Positions 34,544-45,130 of a DNA stretch of 64,000 nt are shown one piece after another. Origin of the DNA: Trichaptum fuscoviolaceum (taxonomy: Eukaryota; Basidiomycota; Agaricomycetes; Hymenochaetales; Trichaptaceae); the NCBI GenBank assembly GCA_910574455.1, contig CAJSYZ010000012.1:923317-987316 (forward strand), read 5' to 3'. Position 1 is the stretch's first letter, and each line of letters opens with the position of its first letter. The position numbers and the translations under genes are program-made. The notes under the pieces are model-generated. The model saw only the letters and a list, made by a program, of their open reading frames with translations, had not been told where the DNA came from and made no database searches.

Positions 34544-35868
34544 TCAGTCGAAGTGCGCGCCACCACAGACGTTATATGATTGTCCTTACAGAGAGGTTAG
34601 CTCTGGGCTACTAGTTGAATTAAGCATACATTAAGTACGCACCGGTGATGAACTTGGCGTCTGGAGAAACCAAGAATGAGACAAGAGCTGCCACATCCTC
34701 CGGCTTTCCCACTTGCTTCAAGGTAGATGCGTTCTTGAACTAGGTCCATGTACCAAAAGAATCCAAAAGAAAAGAAGGAAGAATCTCTTTTAAGTTATCG
34801 TTCTTATGTATATGATATTCATAATACGTACTACTTCTTCCCCGTCTGGCATACCGAGCTTCTCATATGCGCCTTGCACTTGTAAGTGAAGTTATGTCAG
34901 AAGGGCCCACTATTGATGCTTTGGGAAGCTTACTCATGTCGGTGTCAATTTGACCGGGTGAGTACGCATTGACGCGTATGCCATGTTTCGCTAAGTCACA
35001 AGCTAAAGAGAAAGTAAGCTCCAAAAGGTTCTGGAAGGCAGAGCCAGCGTAATAGACACAAGGTTGTTGTAAGAGGGGAAGGTCATATCAACATTTTACT
35101 CACCTGCTGATTGCACAAGGCCTCGTACTGCGAACTTGGATACGCAATAAGCCGCACTCGACGCAACAGCTTCAGAGAACCTTGTTTTCAGCTTTTTTGA
35201 GTTTACTAACCGACCTCGTAAGCGTACCTTTCTTTGAGTTGATAGACGCGGCCGCTATGAAGAGAAGGGCAGGTGTACCAAGTTCAGGCTCAAGCAGCTA
35301 TTTTAAAAGTGTACTTGAAGCCGAACTTCACCTATGAGTACGCCCCCGAGCCCTTGCTTTATCATTTGCTGAGCAGCATACTTAAAGCATAGCATAGTCC
35401 CCTTGATATTAATATTTAGTACTCTGTCCCATTCTTCTTCTTCGACTATCGCAAATAGATGACAATGTTAGTCACCCAAAAATTGTGATAGTTAAGAGAA
35501 ACGAACCATCCTGAAGGGCTTGACACTGCCAGACACCTGCGTTCGCAACCATCTATCGGATGCGGAGACAAAGAGCCTCATTAGATGAAGAAGTCCGGCA
35601 TCGAACAGGCACAAACCACATGTATGCCACCGAAGTGTGACACAGCTTCATCAACCACTTTCTGCACAAATAACTTATCGGATATGTCACCCGAGATTGC
35701 AGCAACTCTGAGGTCTTTCGAAGTGAGCTCTTCCTCAACTGCTGCAAGTCTGTCTGCATTGATATCAGTGATAAGGACGTTGAACCCATCTGTCGCCAAC
35801 CGCAAGGCAATAGCCCGGCCGATGCCTTGCGCTGCACCAGTTACTATGGCAGTCTTCGTAGAATCCAT
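34544..35868 (-). CDS. Short-chain dehydrogenase/reductase (paralog)
   Basis: Many short exons give about 260 residues from the ATG at 35868. TGAAQGIGRAIALRLATDGF forms the nucleotide-binding fold start, and an Asp after beta-2 (LITDIN) suggests NAD(H). The next exon starts MVANAGVW. The catalytic serine is in AAASINSK, and Tyr and Lys in AYCVSKFAVRGL. The middle has GIRVNAYSPGQIDTDM; the end reads FITGQSYNVCGGAHFD before a TGA at 34544. It shares intron positions with the SDR at 17227-18591, including the split just before MVANAG. The probable role is oxidation or reduction of a small hydroxyketone or diol; the substrate is inference. Confidence 0.88.
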
Positions 35869-36604
35869 AGATGAGTAGTAGTGTAGATGCAGTTAGGTGA
35901 AAGGAAAGCAGAAACGGCAACAAGTTCTGGGAGACAGAGTACCTGAGGTTTAAAGTCGTTTCCCTTCGCTGAATTTAGTCAGTGGCCAGTCCGATCTTCC
36001 TGTACTGCTTATCTCATTTGTGCAAGATGGGAGATATAAGCCGTACAAGGGCATTCACAGAAAGAGATGATCAGCTATGAGCGGGATGAAAGCATTCGAG
36101 ACGAGGTTGGGCGCCCGACAGCAGTCCGGTCCGGCGACGATGAAGCCAATTTAGAGGAATGAGGTTGTCCTATAATTCAGTGCCCAGGGCAGACGCCAGA
36201 CATTTGGTGCGTTTCAAGCATCGGAGGAATTTGCGAGACGATACGTTGAATAGACGACCACTGCTGGACCCCTGGGCGGCGCAACTGCGAAATACCGCCG
36301 TGCGTTCTGAGTGACTTGGGGACCTAAAAATATCGTGTGCTTAAAGATCAAAATTGGTTTGACATACAATCATGATGCAGCCACGCTTAGCGAGCTGCAC
36401 GACCGCACGACTACCGGGAAATGTATCCACATGAAGTTGATTCGAATATGATTGGCCTAGAAGATGAGAAAAAAAAAGACATACGGGCAAAGGCACAGAA
36501 TTACTGCTCATAATCATACGGAATAGCATCGGATTCTTGAGAGTCGTCATTCACGTCTGTCGCTTTCGAACAGTTCCAGCCGTCGACGATCATCCCTCCT
36601 GTGA
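35869..36604. other. Intergenic, no gene seen
   Basis: SDR promoter on one side, 3' UTR of the DsbA-like gene on the other. Nothing else is supported. Confidence 0.6.
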
Positions 36605-37799
36605 CTAATCACACTTGCAGACCGAGTCATCGGGCAGACGGGCGTTCGGAATGTCCGTTTGCCCGGCGAGGCGCTCGAAGACTTCGACGAATAGCTCCGA
36701 ATCCTCCGCACCAGATATCGCGTATCTCTGTTAAGAGTGAATGATAGAAAGTCAATCTGTCCAGAGCTCATAGATATATGATGGATAGGTGGGCCTACGT
36801 TATTGAAAAGGAAGAACGGAACGCCGGTAATACCCATAGCCTGCGCTTCTCGTATGCCCCGCGCTACTTCCTGCGGGTGAATGTAAGATGAAGTCCTGTA
36901 CCAAGACTGTGAATCTTCAGCGTATTTCTACGAGACGTACTGCTTTCTTTTCGTCAGTCTTCAACCATTCTTTCGCTTCCTCAACTGTCTGGAAGAGCCC
37001 AACAGATACGGCCTGTTCGGACAAGAAGTCATAATCCCCGATATCTTAGTACGAGCGTATATCAGATCAAATGGAAGAGAGAGGCATTAATAACACCAAA
37101 CCTTGTTCTCGCTCAAAATAGCCGGTAAATAGCTTCTCCTGAGGGAAAACGTTGGTTATAGCTGAACAAAATGACGGATACAGACCTACCACAAGACCAA
37201 GTTGCATGGATTGTTGACCTTTCTCGTAAGCAAGCGCGAGAAGCCGATGAGCCCTACGAAACATAGTCATCATCTGCTTCTAAATCATTCTTCGCATTTG
37301 CCTTACTCAGTCGTCTGACTGATGTTCCCGCCAAAAGAGCTAAGAAAGGCGAGTTGAGAAAGGAAACAGGATCCTTTCAAGGTTATATAGGTACTTGCAA
37401 GTTGATTCCGTTCTCCTTTCCCCGTTCGACCATCATCTTTTGCATCATGGGGGCTCTTTCCGCTCCGAACTTCTTCACATAACGTTCGCGCTTGTTGATC
37501 GACCTAATATTCGTGAATTTTTGTCTAAGCCCAGGGTTCATAGCTAACGCACAATCCAGGTTTAAGCGTCGGGTCGAGCAAGAAAGGATGGAATTGGATA
37601 TCATATTCCAGATTGAGATCCTTTTCCTTAACCATCTCTATAGCACGTTCCAGTTTTCTCTTTCCAATGAAGCAGAAAGGGCAGATAGGATCCTAATGAA
37701 AGTTAAGCTTTTTCAGACATATTTATAACGCTTGCCTTTAAAAGGGCTCACCGAGGTGATGTCAATCTTTATCTTCCGGGGCGCCACGGCGGAAGCCAT
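36605..37799 (-). CDS. DsbA/FrnE-like thioredoxin-fold oxidoreductase
   Basis: A multi-exon gene from the ATG at 37799 to a TAG at 36605, about 240 residues. The N-terminal SDPICPFCFIGKRKLERAIE carries the CPFC active site of the DsbA-like/FrnE (2-hydroxychromene-2-carboxylate isomerase-like) family. Other family landmarks follow: YDIQFHPFLLDPTLKP, FGGNISQTTEAHRLLALAYE, the helical KLFTGYFEREQDIGDYDFL, and the cis-proline segment MGITGVPFFLFNNRYAISGA near the end. No signal peptide is seen, so it is probably cytosolic, acting in thiol-disulfide exchange or glutathione-linked chemistry. One intron (37340-37398) seems to use a GC donor; every GT alternative breaks the frame. Confidence 0.88.
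37340..37398 (-). other. GC-AG intron
   Basis: The donor reads GCAAGT, the consensus of rare GC-AG introns, and the acceptor is TTTCTTAG. Splicing here gives NFSFGGNISQTTEAHR, matching the family. Using the nearby GTACCT instead shifts the frame into a stop. Confidence 0.65.
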
Positions 37800-39338
37800 G
37801 TTGCGAATGGAAAGAAAGCGAAGAGCTCGGTGCGTGGTCGTTAGCGTTGTTATTCCTTACGGTGGTCGTGGTGAGCGCGTGAGTAGCACTTTAAGCTGTA
37901 TGGCTTTATGCCACTGATGTGTGATCGGACATCATATATAAGCCGACAACGATGAGACCGAAACGGAAAGTAGCTGAGAAATCAAGCTATTTTGCTGACT
38001 GACGCCACGTAACGTCATGCCCCTGTCCTATGTTTCACAGCCGGCTTCAGAATATCAGAACGATATGTCTCCATCATGATACCTGTTCCATCGCAGATAT
38101 GAGCTGAAGTTAGCGTGCGCTGATACATCCTGTATTTGTGTATTGAGAGTCTGTGAAAAAGGGATTCAGTGACAATTTTGACCGACATGATTCAAGATGA
38201 AAATTCGTGACGATGTCAAGAGAAGAAATGCATTCGCCATACCTGGATGATATTTCGCAAGGTGCCCACTCGCTGTATTTCTGGACATGGCTGCAGTAAA
38301 ATTTGAAGTCGTTCTCATGCCAGTGGCGGATCTGGCCGGATGTGATATGTGAGACCCTTCGGCACTGGCACGTGCCAATGCCAATGCCGTCGGCCCCGAG
38401 TCTTGGCAAAGCACAACTTTATCGCTCGAGACAAATCGAATACTCACACTTCTGTAGAAATGCACCCTTGTGTCTGTCACTCTTCACCGGACAGCTCTGA
38501 ATTTGCGAGGTCTTGCTGATAGACTGCCTGTGCATGTATAATTTGCACAATCTGGTAAGCAGAAAATATGTCGTCATCGTTACTTACCTTACCAACAATG
38601 GGTGTTGGTGCTTGAATAAAAGCACAGGCACTGGTGATTAATTCAATGCGCTAGGGCTGTCGTGGATAGAGATGTGAGTAAGCTAAGAGATCATCTGAGG
38701 CCCAATGCTAAAGCTCGAAGCTTTATGGGTAGCGGTCGAGTCATACAACTATATACTTGCTTCATGTATGACACAACTTTTGCATATCGTCCAGATACTT
38801 CGAGAGCAGCTTGAAGACATGAGTATCACCGTTAATCAATACGCCAGTCTCTGTTTGTCTTCCCTTGCAAATGGAGGTGTAGAAATCTTCAAAAAAGGTG
38901 GGCGTGTGTAGTAAGTGGCTACAATGATGGAGGGTCGATGACAGTGGGTTAACACGTCGACGCGTCATCCCCTTAGTATTTAATACTAGTAAGTAGGTCG
39001 CCTCAGGTCTATGATTGTGCGAGAGTATCAATCTACTTACCCTTGTAGTAAACTGAGAACTTGGAGGTTTACGTGATGCATTTCAGTCAAAGTGGATTAA
39101 ATTCACCGGAAGAGGAGGATAGAAAGATCTTGACATCCAATATTTGAACTTGAAGATCGACTCGTCTCAACAAATTTGAGCCTGTGGACAAAGGCTTCAG
39201 CCACGACCGGCACCAAGCCACGACTCAGACTCAAATTCGGAACCGCCGTATAATCCCACGGTTCAGTATTCACGTGACTCTGCTTCAGGAGTTAACCACA
39301 GTGAGCATCACTGTCAAACTCTTTAACTTTCTATCATC
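37800..39338. other. Intergenic, no clear gene
   Basis: Two overlapping minus-strand frames at 38110-38480 lack splice support and recognisable content. The right end holds the promoter of the first kinase-like gene. Confidence 0.5.
39271..39278 (+). promoter_or_regulatory. CACGTGAC element, kinase-like copy 1
   Basis: An E-box-type CACGTG followed by AC lies 68 bp before the start codon. The tandem copy has the same octamer in the corresponding place, so the promoter was duplicated with the gene. Confidence 0.4.
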
Positions 39339-40395
39339 ATGTCCTGCGACGAGTCCCTATCACAATTTAACAGTCTACGCCTGACATTCATCAATGATTC
39401 AGAGACAATTGACTTTCGTATTGAAAGAAATACGTTTCTCGACGAAGAATCCGACGACGACAATGAGCTACACATTATAGTAGATGATGACATCTACGCC
39501 AGTCACCACGCTACTGTCTACCGTGGAAGAGTAGGAGAGGTGTCTCTTGTGGTCAAAACGTGCCACGAACCAAAGTTTAGCGACGACTACAGTAACGAAG
39601 CAGAAGTGTACGAAACCATGCTGTCCGAGCTCCAGGGTGAAATAATTCCGAAATTCTACGGTTATTTCAAGGGAAGGGATCATGAGAAGTGCCGCATATC
39701 CTGCCTTGTGCTCGAAGACTGCGGAGATGCTTTAGAAACGCCCTTCCATCTGCTCGATCAGACAGAAAAGTGAGTTTCTAATGCTCTTCTTACCATCTCG
39801 GATTCCGATAATGATTATAGAACGAGAATAATAATGATGCTGGGAAAGCTACACCAGCATGGATATCACCACGGTGAATTCAGAGAACGCAAAGTCGTCG
39901 TTAAAGATGGAAAATACAAATTTATCGACTTCCATGATATATATGAGCACGAATGCGACTGGCGCGATGGGATGGACTTGCGCACTGACCTATTGCGTCA
40001 CGAGGCAGCTGCAGCACTTCCGTGTTATGTGTTATTCCTGGTTGGCACTAATATGCGTCTATGGAATTATAGTGAGTTCTTCCATCTGCCGCACAGTGTC
40101 ACATTCTGATGTTCTTCAAGCCAATAAACCTATGATCAAGGTTTATGGGGAGAAGGTATACGCAACGGAATATCCACCTCAGGAAATCGTCGATGAGCTT
40201 ATTGCTGGCTGGTATCACGATTTCCTTACGAATATGGTGATTCTACTTGGTTGGCTTAGGAATATCAAAAAGGAGATGGACCAGAATAACGGCAGCTTGG
40301 ATATCAATGCAAAGATTAGGTACCGGCCTCCTCTACCAGTTGATCCGGCGTTTGGTCGATATGACTTTGACTTTAGACCACAAATTGCTTCCTGA
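39339..40395 (+). CDS. Kinase-like protein with degenerate catalytic loop (pseudokinase)
   Basis: Three exons (39339-39769, 39821-40071, 40121-40395) give 318 residues. The N-terminal region holds an acidic run and HHATVYRGRVGEVSLVVKT, comparable to a glycine loop and ATP-binding lysine. The catalytic loop reads HGYHHGEFRERKVVV: the expected Asp is Glu163 and the metal-binding Asn is Lys168. The DFG counterpart is FIDFHD. The neighbouring paralog keeps Asp and Asn at these places. Fungal kinase-like families of this type belong to the protein-kinase-like fold. This copy is probably catalytically dead and may be regulatory. The frame and introns are intact, so it is not simply a decayed pseudogene. 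Confidence 0.8.
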
Positions 40396-40950
40396 AGTAC
40401 GCGTTTCCGGACTCCGTGTAACATAAACCATATATAATTCACTATTATACATTTCGTGTAATCTGATTCTAACTGGCCTAAGTTCTTCTCAGCTGTTTCT
40501 CAGACTGTTTCCATATCCGTCGTTACTGATGGATAGTCGCCCTACTTGTGCATTCTAACCCACTTTACCTCATAGCCCACTTCCGTCCGATCACTACAGC
40601 AGATAGTATTCGATCCAGAGATCTCCGCCTAGTGTGACACATGCAACTCTTCGGACAGCCAATTCACAGAAATTTAGAGCCACATGCATCACACCGCAAT
40701 TGCTGCACTCGGCCTTCACACCGCCAGTGGCTGGATCCAGGATATGCATTATATATTTTATATGCTCTTGTTTCGTCCGTTTAGCCCGTAGAGACCTCGG
40801 AAGTACTTCACAACTGTAACTTGAAGTCATGACTCCGAGTCAGGCTCGGTTTCAACTTCAAGTCAAACCTCACGTGACCGTGGTTACAAGACTTATCCAC
40901 AAAGGTGAGAGGCTACTCAACTCTTTCACATTCAACCTTCTTTGCTCACT
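40396..40950. other. Spacer between tandem kinase-like copies
   Basis: Contains the 3' UTR of copy 1 and the promoter of copy 2. Parts resemble the sequence downstream of copy 2, so the duplicated unit included flanks. A minus-strand frame at 40594-40830 is not convincing. Confidence 0.5.
40871..40878 (+). promoter_or_regulatory. CACGTGAC element, kinase-like copy 2
   Basis: The same octamer as at 39271, here 80 bp before the start codon. Confidence 0.4.
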
Positions 40951-42033
40951 ATGTCCTGCAACGATATGTTATCAGAGGCCACCACTCTACGTCTCACGTT
41001 TGTGAGGAAGTCAACAACAATCGATTTTCGTATTGACAGATATACATTCCTCGACGAAGAATCCGAATCCGAAGAATCTGACGACGAAGAATCCGACGAT
41101 GACATCGAGCTACACATTGTAGTAGATGATTACATCTACGCCAGTCATCATGCGACTGTCTATCGTGGAAAAGCAGGAGATGTGCCTCTAGTGGTCAAAA
41201 CGTGCCACAATCAGAAGTTTAGCAAGGACTTTAGTGACGAAGCACAAATCTACGAAACCATGCTTTCCGAGCTCCAGGGTGACATCATTCCGAAACTCTA
41301 CGGTTACTTCAAGGGAAGGGATCACGAGAATTGCCGCATATCCTGTCTTGTGCTCGAAGACTGCGGAGCTGCCTTGGAAACACCATTCCACCTGCTTAAG
41401 AAGACAGAAAAGTGAGTTTCTGATGCTCTTCATACCATCTAAGCGCTCTGACAATGATTGTAGAACGAAGATTATGTCACTTCTAGGAAAGCTCCACCAA
41501 CACGGCTATCACCACGGAGACTTCAGAGAGCGCAACGTTGTCGTTCAAGGCGAAGAATACAAACTTATCGACTTCCATGAAATGTATCCTCACAAATGTG
41601 GTTGGCGGGATGGGATGGACTGGCGTACCGACCAATTGTATCTCGAGGCAGCTTGTGCATTTCCGTGTGATGTATTATTTCGAATTGCCTCTGATATGCA
41701 TTTATGGGAGTATAGTGAGTACTACTGTTTCCACACATACTACCTTCTAATATTCTTCAAGCCGATGAACCTAAGATCGAAATTCGAGGCGAAACAATAT
41801 ACGGATCGGAATATCCTTCTCAAGAAGTCGTCGACCAGCTTATCGCTGACTGGTATTACACTTATGATACAGATTTGGCGGTTCTACTTGATTGGCTTAG
41901 GAAGGTCAAAAAGGAGATGGACCAAAACAATGGCCATTTGGATATCGAGGCGCAGCTTACCAGCCGACCTAAACTACCAGTTGATCCGAACTTCGGACGA
42001 AACGACTTCTTTAAACCACAAATTACTTGCTGA
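40951..42033 (+). CDS. Kinase-like protein with intact catalytic loop
   Basis: Three exons (40951-41411, 41464-41714, 41762-42033) give 327 residues with intron positions identical to the copy upstream. A longer acidic Ser/Asp/Glu repeat (EESESEESDDEESDDD) precedes HHATVYRGKAGDVPLVVKT. The catalytic loop is HGYHHGDFRERNVVV with Asp173 and Asn178 in place. The DFG counterpart is LIDFHE, so Gly is replaced by His. The C-terminus ends FFKPQITC. The domain is small for a protein kinase and could be an aminoglycoside-phosphotransferase-like kinase; the fungal protein-kinase-like call is more likely. Substrate unknown. Confidence 0.8.
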
Positions 42034-42636
42034 CCTACGAGTTTCCGTATTCCGGATAAAATAAACTATGTATAATCACACATTTAATCTAATTTCACTT
42101 GAGCAGCAACAATATTCGTCGTTACGATGATCAGTTACCCTACTTGTGCATTCTTACTCAATTTTCTTCATACCCGATCTTACACACGCAATTCTCCGAA
42201 CATTTAGAAATTTAGAACGACACGATTTAGGATAAGAGCTCTCTATCCCATATGCTCTTTTCTTTGTCCGATTAGTCCGTACGAAGTTATAGTAGACACT
42301 TTGACGATAGAAGATTACCGCTACTACTACTTCCGCTCTGTTACAAAACGTACCGATGTCGTAAGGATGAACGGCGCTCAGAACGGCCCGGACGAGTAAT
42401 ATGCGAAGTTCGAACCATCCTATAAAGCAATGTAATGCAAGTGTATTTGAACTACCGATTTTACCCACTGAACTATCTTTACACATTGTTGAATCCCGAG
42501 AAAGAAAGTAACGAAAGTACAATGGAAACACAGTCAAACAAACGGATGCACATCAACCCATCAACGAAGATTTAGTCCGATGTTTAAATAAATGTCCTTT
42601 GGCGCGGACTAGGCGAGACTCTGAGACACAGCCCCT
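42034..42636. other. Intergenic, no gene seen
   Basis: Holds the 3' UTRs of the kinase-like gene and the laccase gene. Partial similarity to 40440-40830 reflects the tandem duplication. The minus-strand frame at 42154-42537 has no recognisable content. Confidence 0.5.
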
Positions 42637-45130
42637 TCACTCTAAGGCAGTGTCAGGGTCGTTAGCGTTGTAGTTCGGGCACAGGTTGTCCCATGCAGCT
42701 GACACCCAGATCGTCAGCCGATATTCCATCAAATTACTAGAACAACTTACTGTTATTTGGGTTCGCAGATGCAATGTCTCCGGTGTCCTCAGCGAAGACA
42801 ATGGCTAAGCCCCTGAGCAAAACCAAACAGCGTCAGTCTGCCATACGCTGAGACAGGCAGTTGGATGCACTCACGCCTCAAGATGCCAGTCGATGTGGCA
42901 ATGGAGGAACCACGGGCCCGGGTTGTTCGTGTTGAACCGGAATGTCACGTTGTCCCCCGCATTGCCAACGCTGACGACGTCACGCCTAACCGGGTTGTCG
43001 TAGTTGTACGTCGAGCTGCCTGCCACGCGGACAACGTCAAAGGTATGTCCGTGCAAATGGATGGGGTGCTGCAATGGAGAGCATCAGCATTACGATAGTA
43101 ATCAGGGCAGCGAAATCTCACGTTCAAGCCACCAGGAATGGAGACTTCCACGGTCGAGTTCTTCGGCAAGGTGTAGACGGATCCACTAGGGAGAAGGTCC
43201 GTAGCGCTCTGTGCGCCGCTGAGGACTTGAAGCAAGACAGGGACGCTCGGAGGCTCGAAGATCACACCGTTGACAGAGAATTTGCCATTCGTCGCGTTCT
43301 AGTTGTGAAGTCAGGCGAGCGGAAGGCTTATGATGCTGAGATCACGCACAAATACAATCGCCAAATTGAGTGCCACATCAACACCTCCCGAGAAAGTCTG
43401 TCCTGGCTAGAAGGGAGAAGAGTCAAAGGGATAAAGACGGTGATTGAGCTAGCTGACTCACTGCACCAGGGTTGTTCAATGGCTACAAACATTCGATTAG
43501 TCGATATGCATGTGTGAAAGGGCAAGTACTTACAACAAGATCTGATTCACTCAAGGGGGCCACGCTCGCAGTTTGGTTGGTGGTCGGTTCGACTTCGTCA
43601 GCTCCGACATATCGCAGGATAGCAGAGTTAATGCCATCCGAAAAGCCTGTCGTGCCTACGGACGGAGTGGCCCGGATCCCTGGCAGTGGATCACGTTGAA
43701 CAGACTATAGAATTATTATCATTATAGCATGACTTACAATAATTATCCACCGCCTGGTCTGCGTTGACGATGACAGAGTAGCGCTGGGCGGCGTAGATTG
43801 TCAGTTGGTCGACCACCACCGGCTCAGTTTCGACACCGTCAGCTTCGATGACAGTCATATTGTGGCCATCAATGGAGAATGTGAAGCTGTGAAACAGACG
43901 ATGAACAAGCAGACTTGATACTGCATTCAAGCGCACTTACAATTCGTCGCAGCTTGTGCTGATAATGCGGAAGCGATGGCTACAAAGAGAATATGCGGTC
44001 AGTATGACAGATGTTCTGAAGGCAAGGCCACCTACCGTTTGTTAGGCTGGGCTGAGATGACAGCCAGAGCAGTGTCCGTCGGACCTCCAGAGTAGCGCCC
44101 TTGTCCGTTAATGAGTGTCGAATCCGGTGTTCTATCACATTGCGCTCGTCATCAAACATGTATGAATTTAAGGGTATCCCAACGTACGGAGGGATGTTTG
44201 TCGGATTAGGGAAGATAGACGGGGCGACACCATGATACCAGTCAGCCAACGTGATGATCGTTGTTTCTTTACCATCAAGTCAATCACCAGGCACGAAAAG
44301 AGCTAAGCTAAGGGCATACCATCATCCACGTCATAAAGATCGGCATGCGGATCATTCGGATCTGATAACAAGTGAGGAGATTGTCGGGGCCAATTACCAG
44401 TCTTTGCGTACCATATATGACCAGCGGGCCACTGCAAGATATGGGTCAGCAAGGCTTTCTTGAATAGGAGTTAACAAATCGCACCGAAGTCCGTCACAAT
44501 ATTGGGTCGAAACATGAGAGTGATACCAAAAGGTACCAGCTTGATCTGGGACGGCGAAATTATACCTGGAAGTCGCTTTCAGAAGTGTGCTCTGCATTTT
44601 CGTTAATTTAAGCACGCACAGGAAAGACTCGTCCGGAATAAGTGGACACTGCGTAACCCATGCTACACCATCCATTTCGTTCGTGCCAGATTGGAAGAGA
44701 CCATGCCAATGCTTTATACAAACGATATGTCAATCTATTCTTTATCTGCGCAGAACTGAGACTGCTTACAATGGACGTAGAACGACGCATAGTCGTGTCG
44801 GTGAGGTTGTCGATGACATTGATCTGTAGTCGAGAATCGTCATACTCCTAACTAGATCATAGAAATATGAAACAAACCTGAAGGTTATCGCCCTTGTTTG
44901 CTGAGATCAATGGCCCGGGGAACGTGCCATTAGCGACGACGGTGCTGTACCAAATGTCAGCGAGCTACTCATTCGTGCGCGCAGCCTCTGCCGAATACTC
45001 ACGAACGAGAGAAGCCGTCGGGGGCGAGGTCGGCGTTCACGATCTGCAGTTCGGTCGACACAACGGCAGCGTGTACAACACGGGATAGAGCGAGTGCAAC
45101 AAAAGGCAAGAGGTGCGATAGATTTCGCAT
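42637..45130 (-). CDS. Laccase (multicopper oxidase)
   Basis: A many-exon gene from the ATG at 45130 to a TGA at 42637, coding for about 520 residues. It has a signal peptide ([15 protein letters not shown]), then three cupredoxin domains. The four copper-ligand segments are all present: HWHG in L1, [17 protein letters not shown] in L2, [13 protein letters not shown] in L3 and [15 protein letters not shown] in L4. The residue ten after the L4 cysteine is Leu, the class-2 axial position. Several N-x-S/T sites suggest glycosylation. It is a secreted phenol oxidase that reduces O2 to water; roles in lignin breakdown, pigment or development are possible. The gene stands alone with 2.7 kb of upstream sequence. 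Confidence 0.95.

Noticed and set aside
38110..38480. Two overlapping minus-strand frames of about 100 codons
   Set aside because: They are in different phases over the same bases, without splice sites or a recognised domain.
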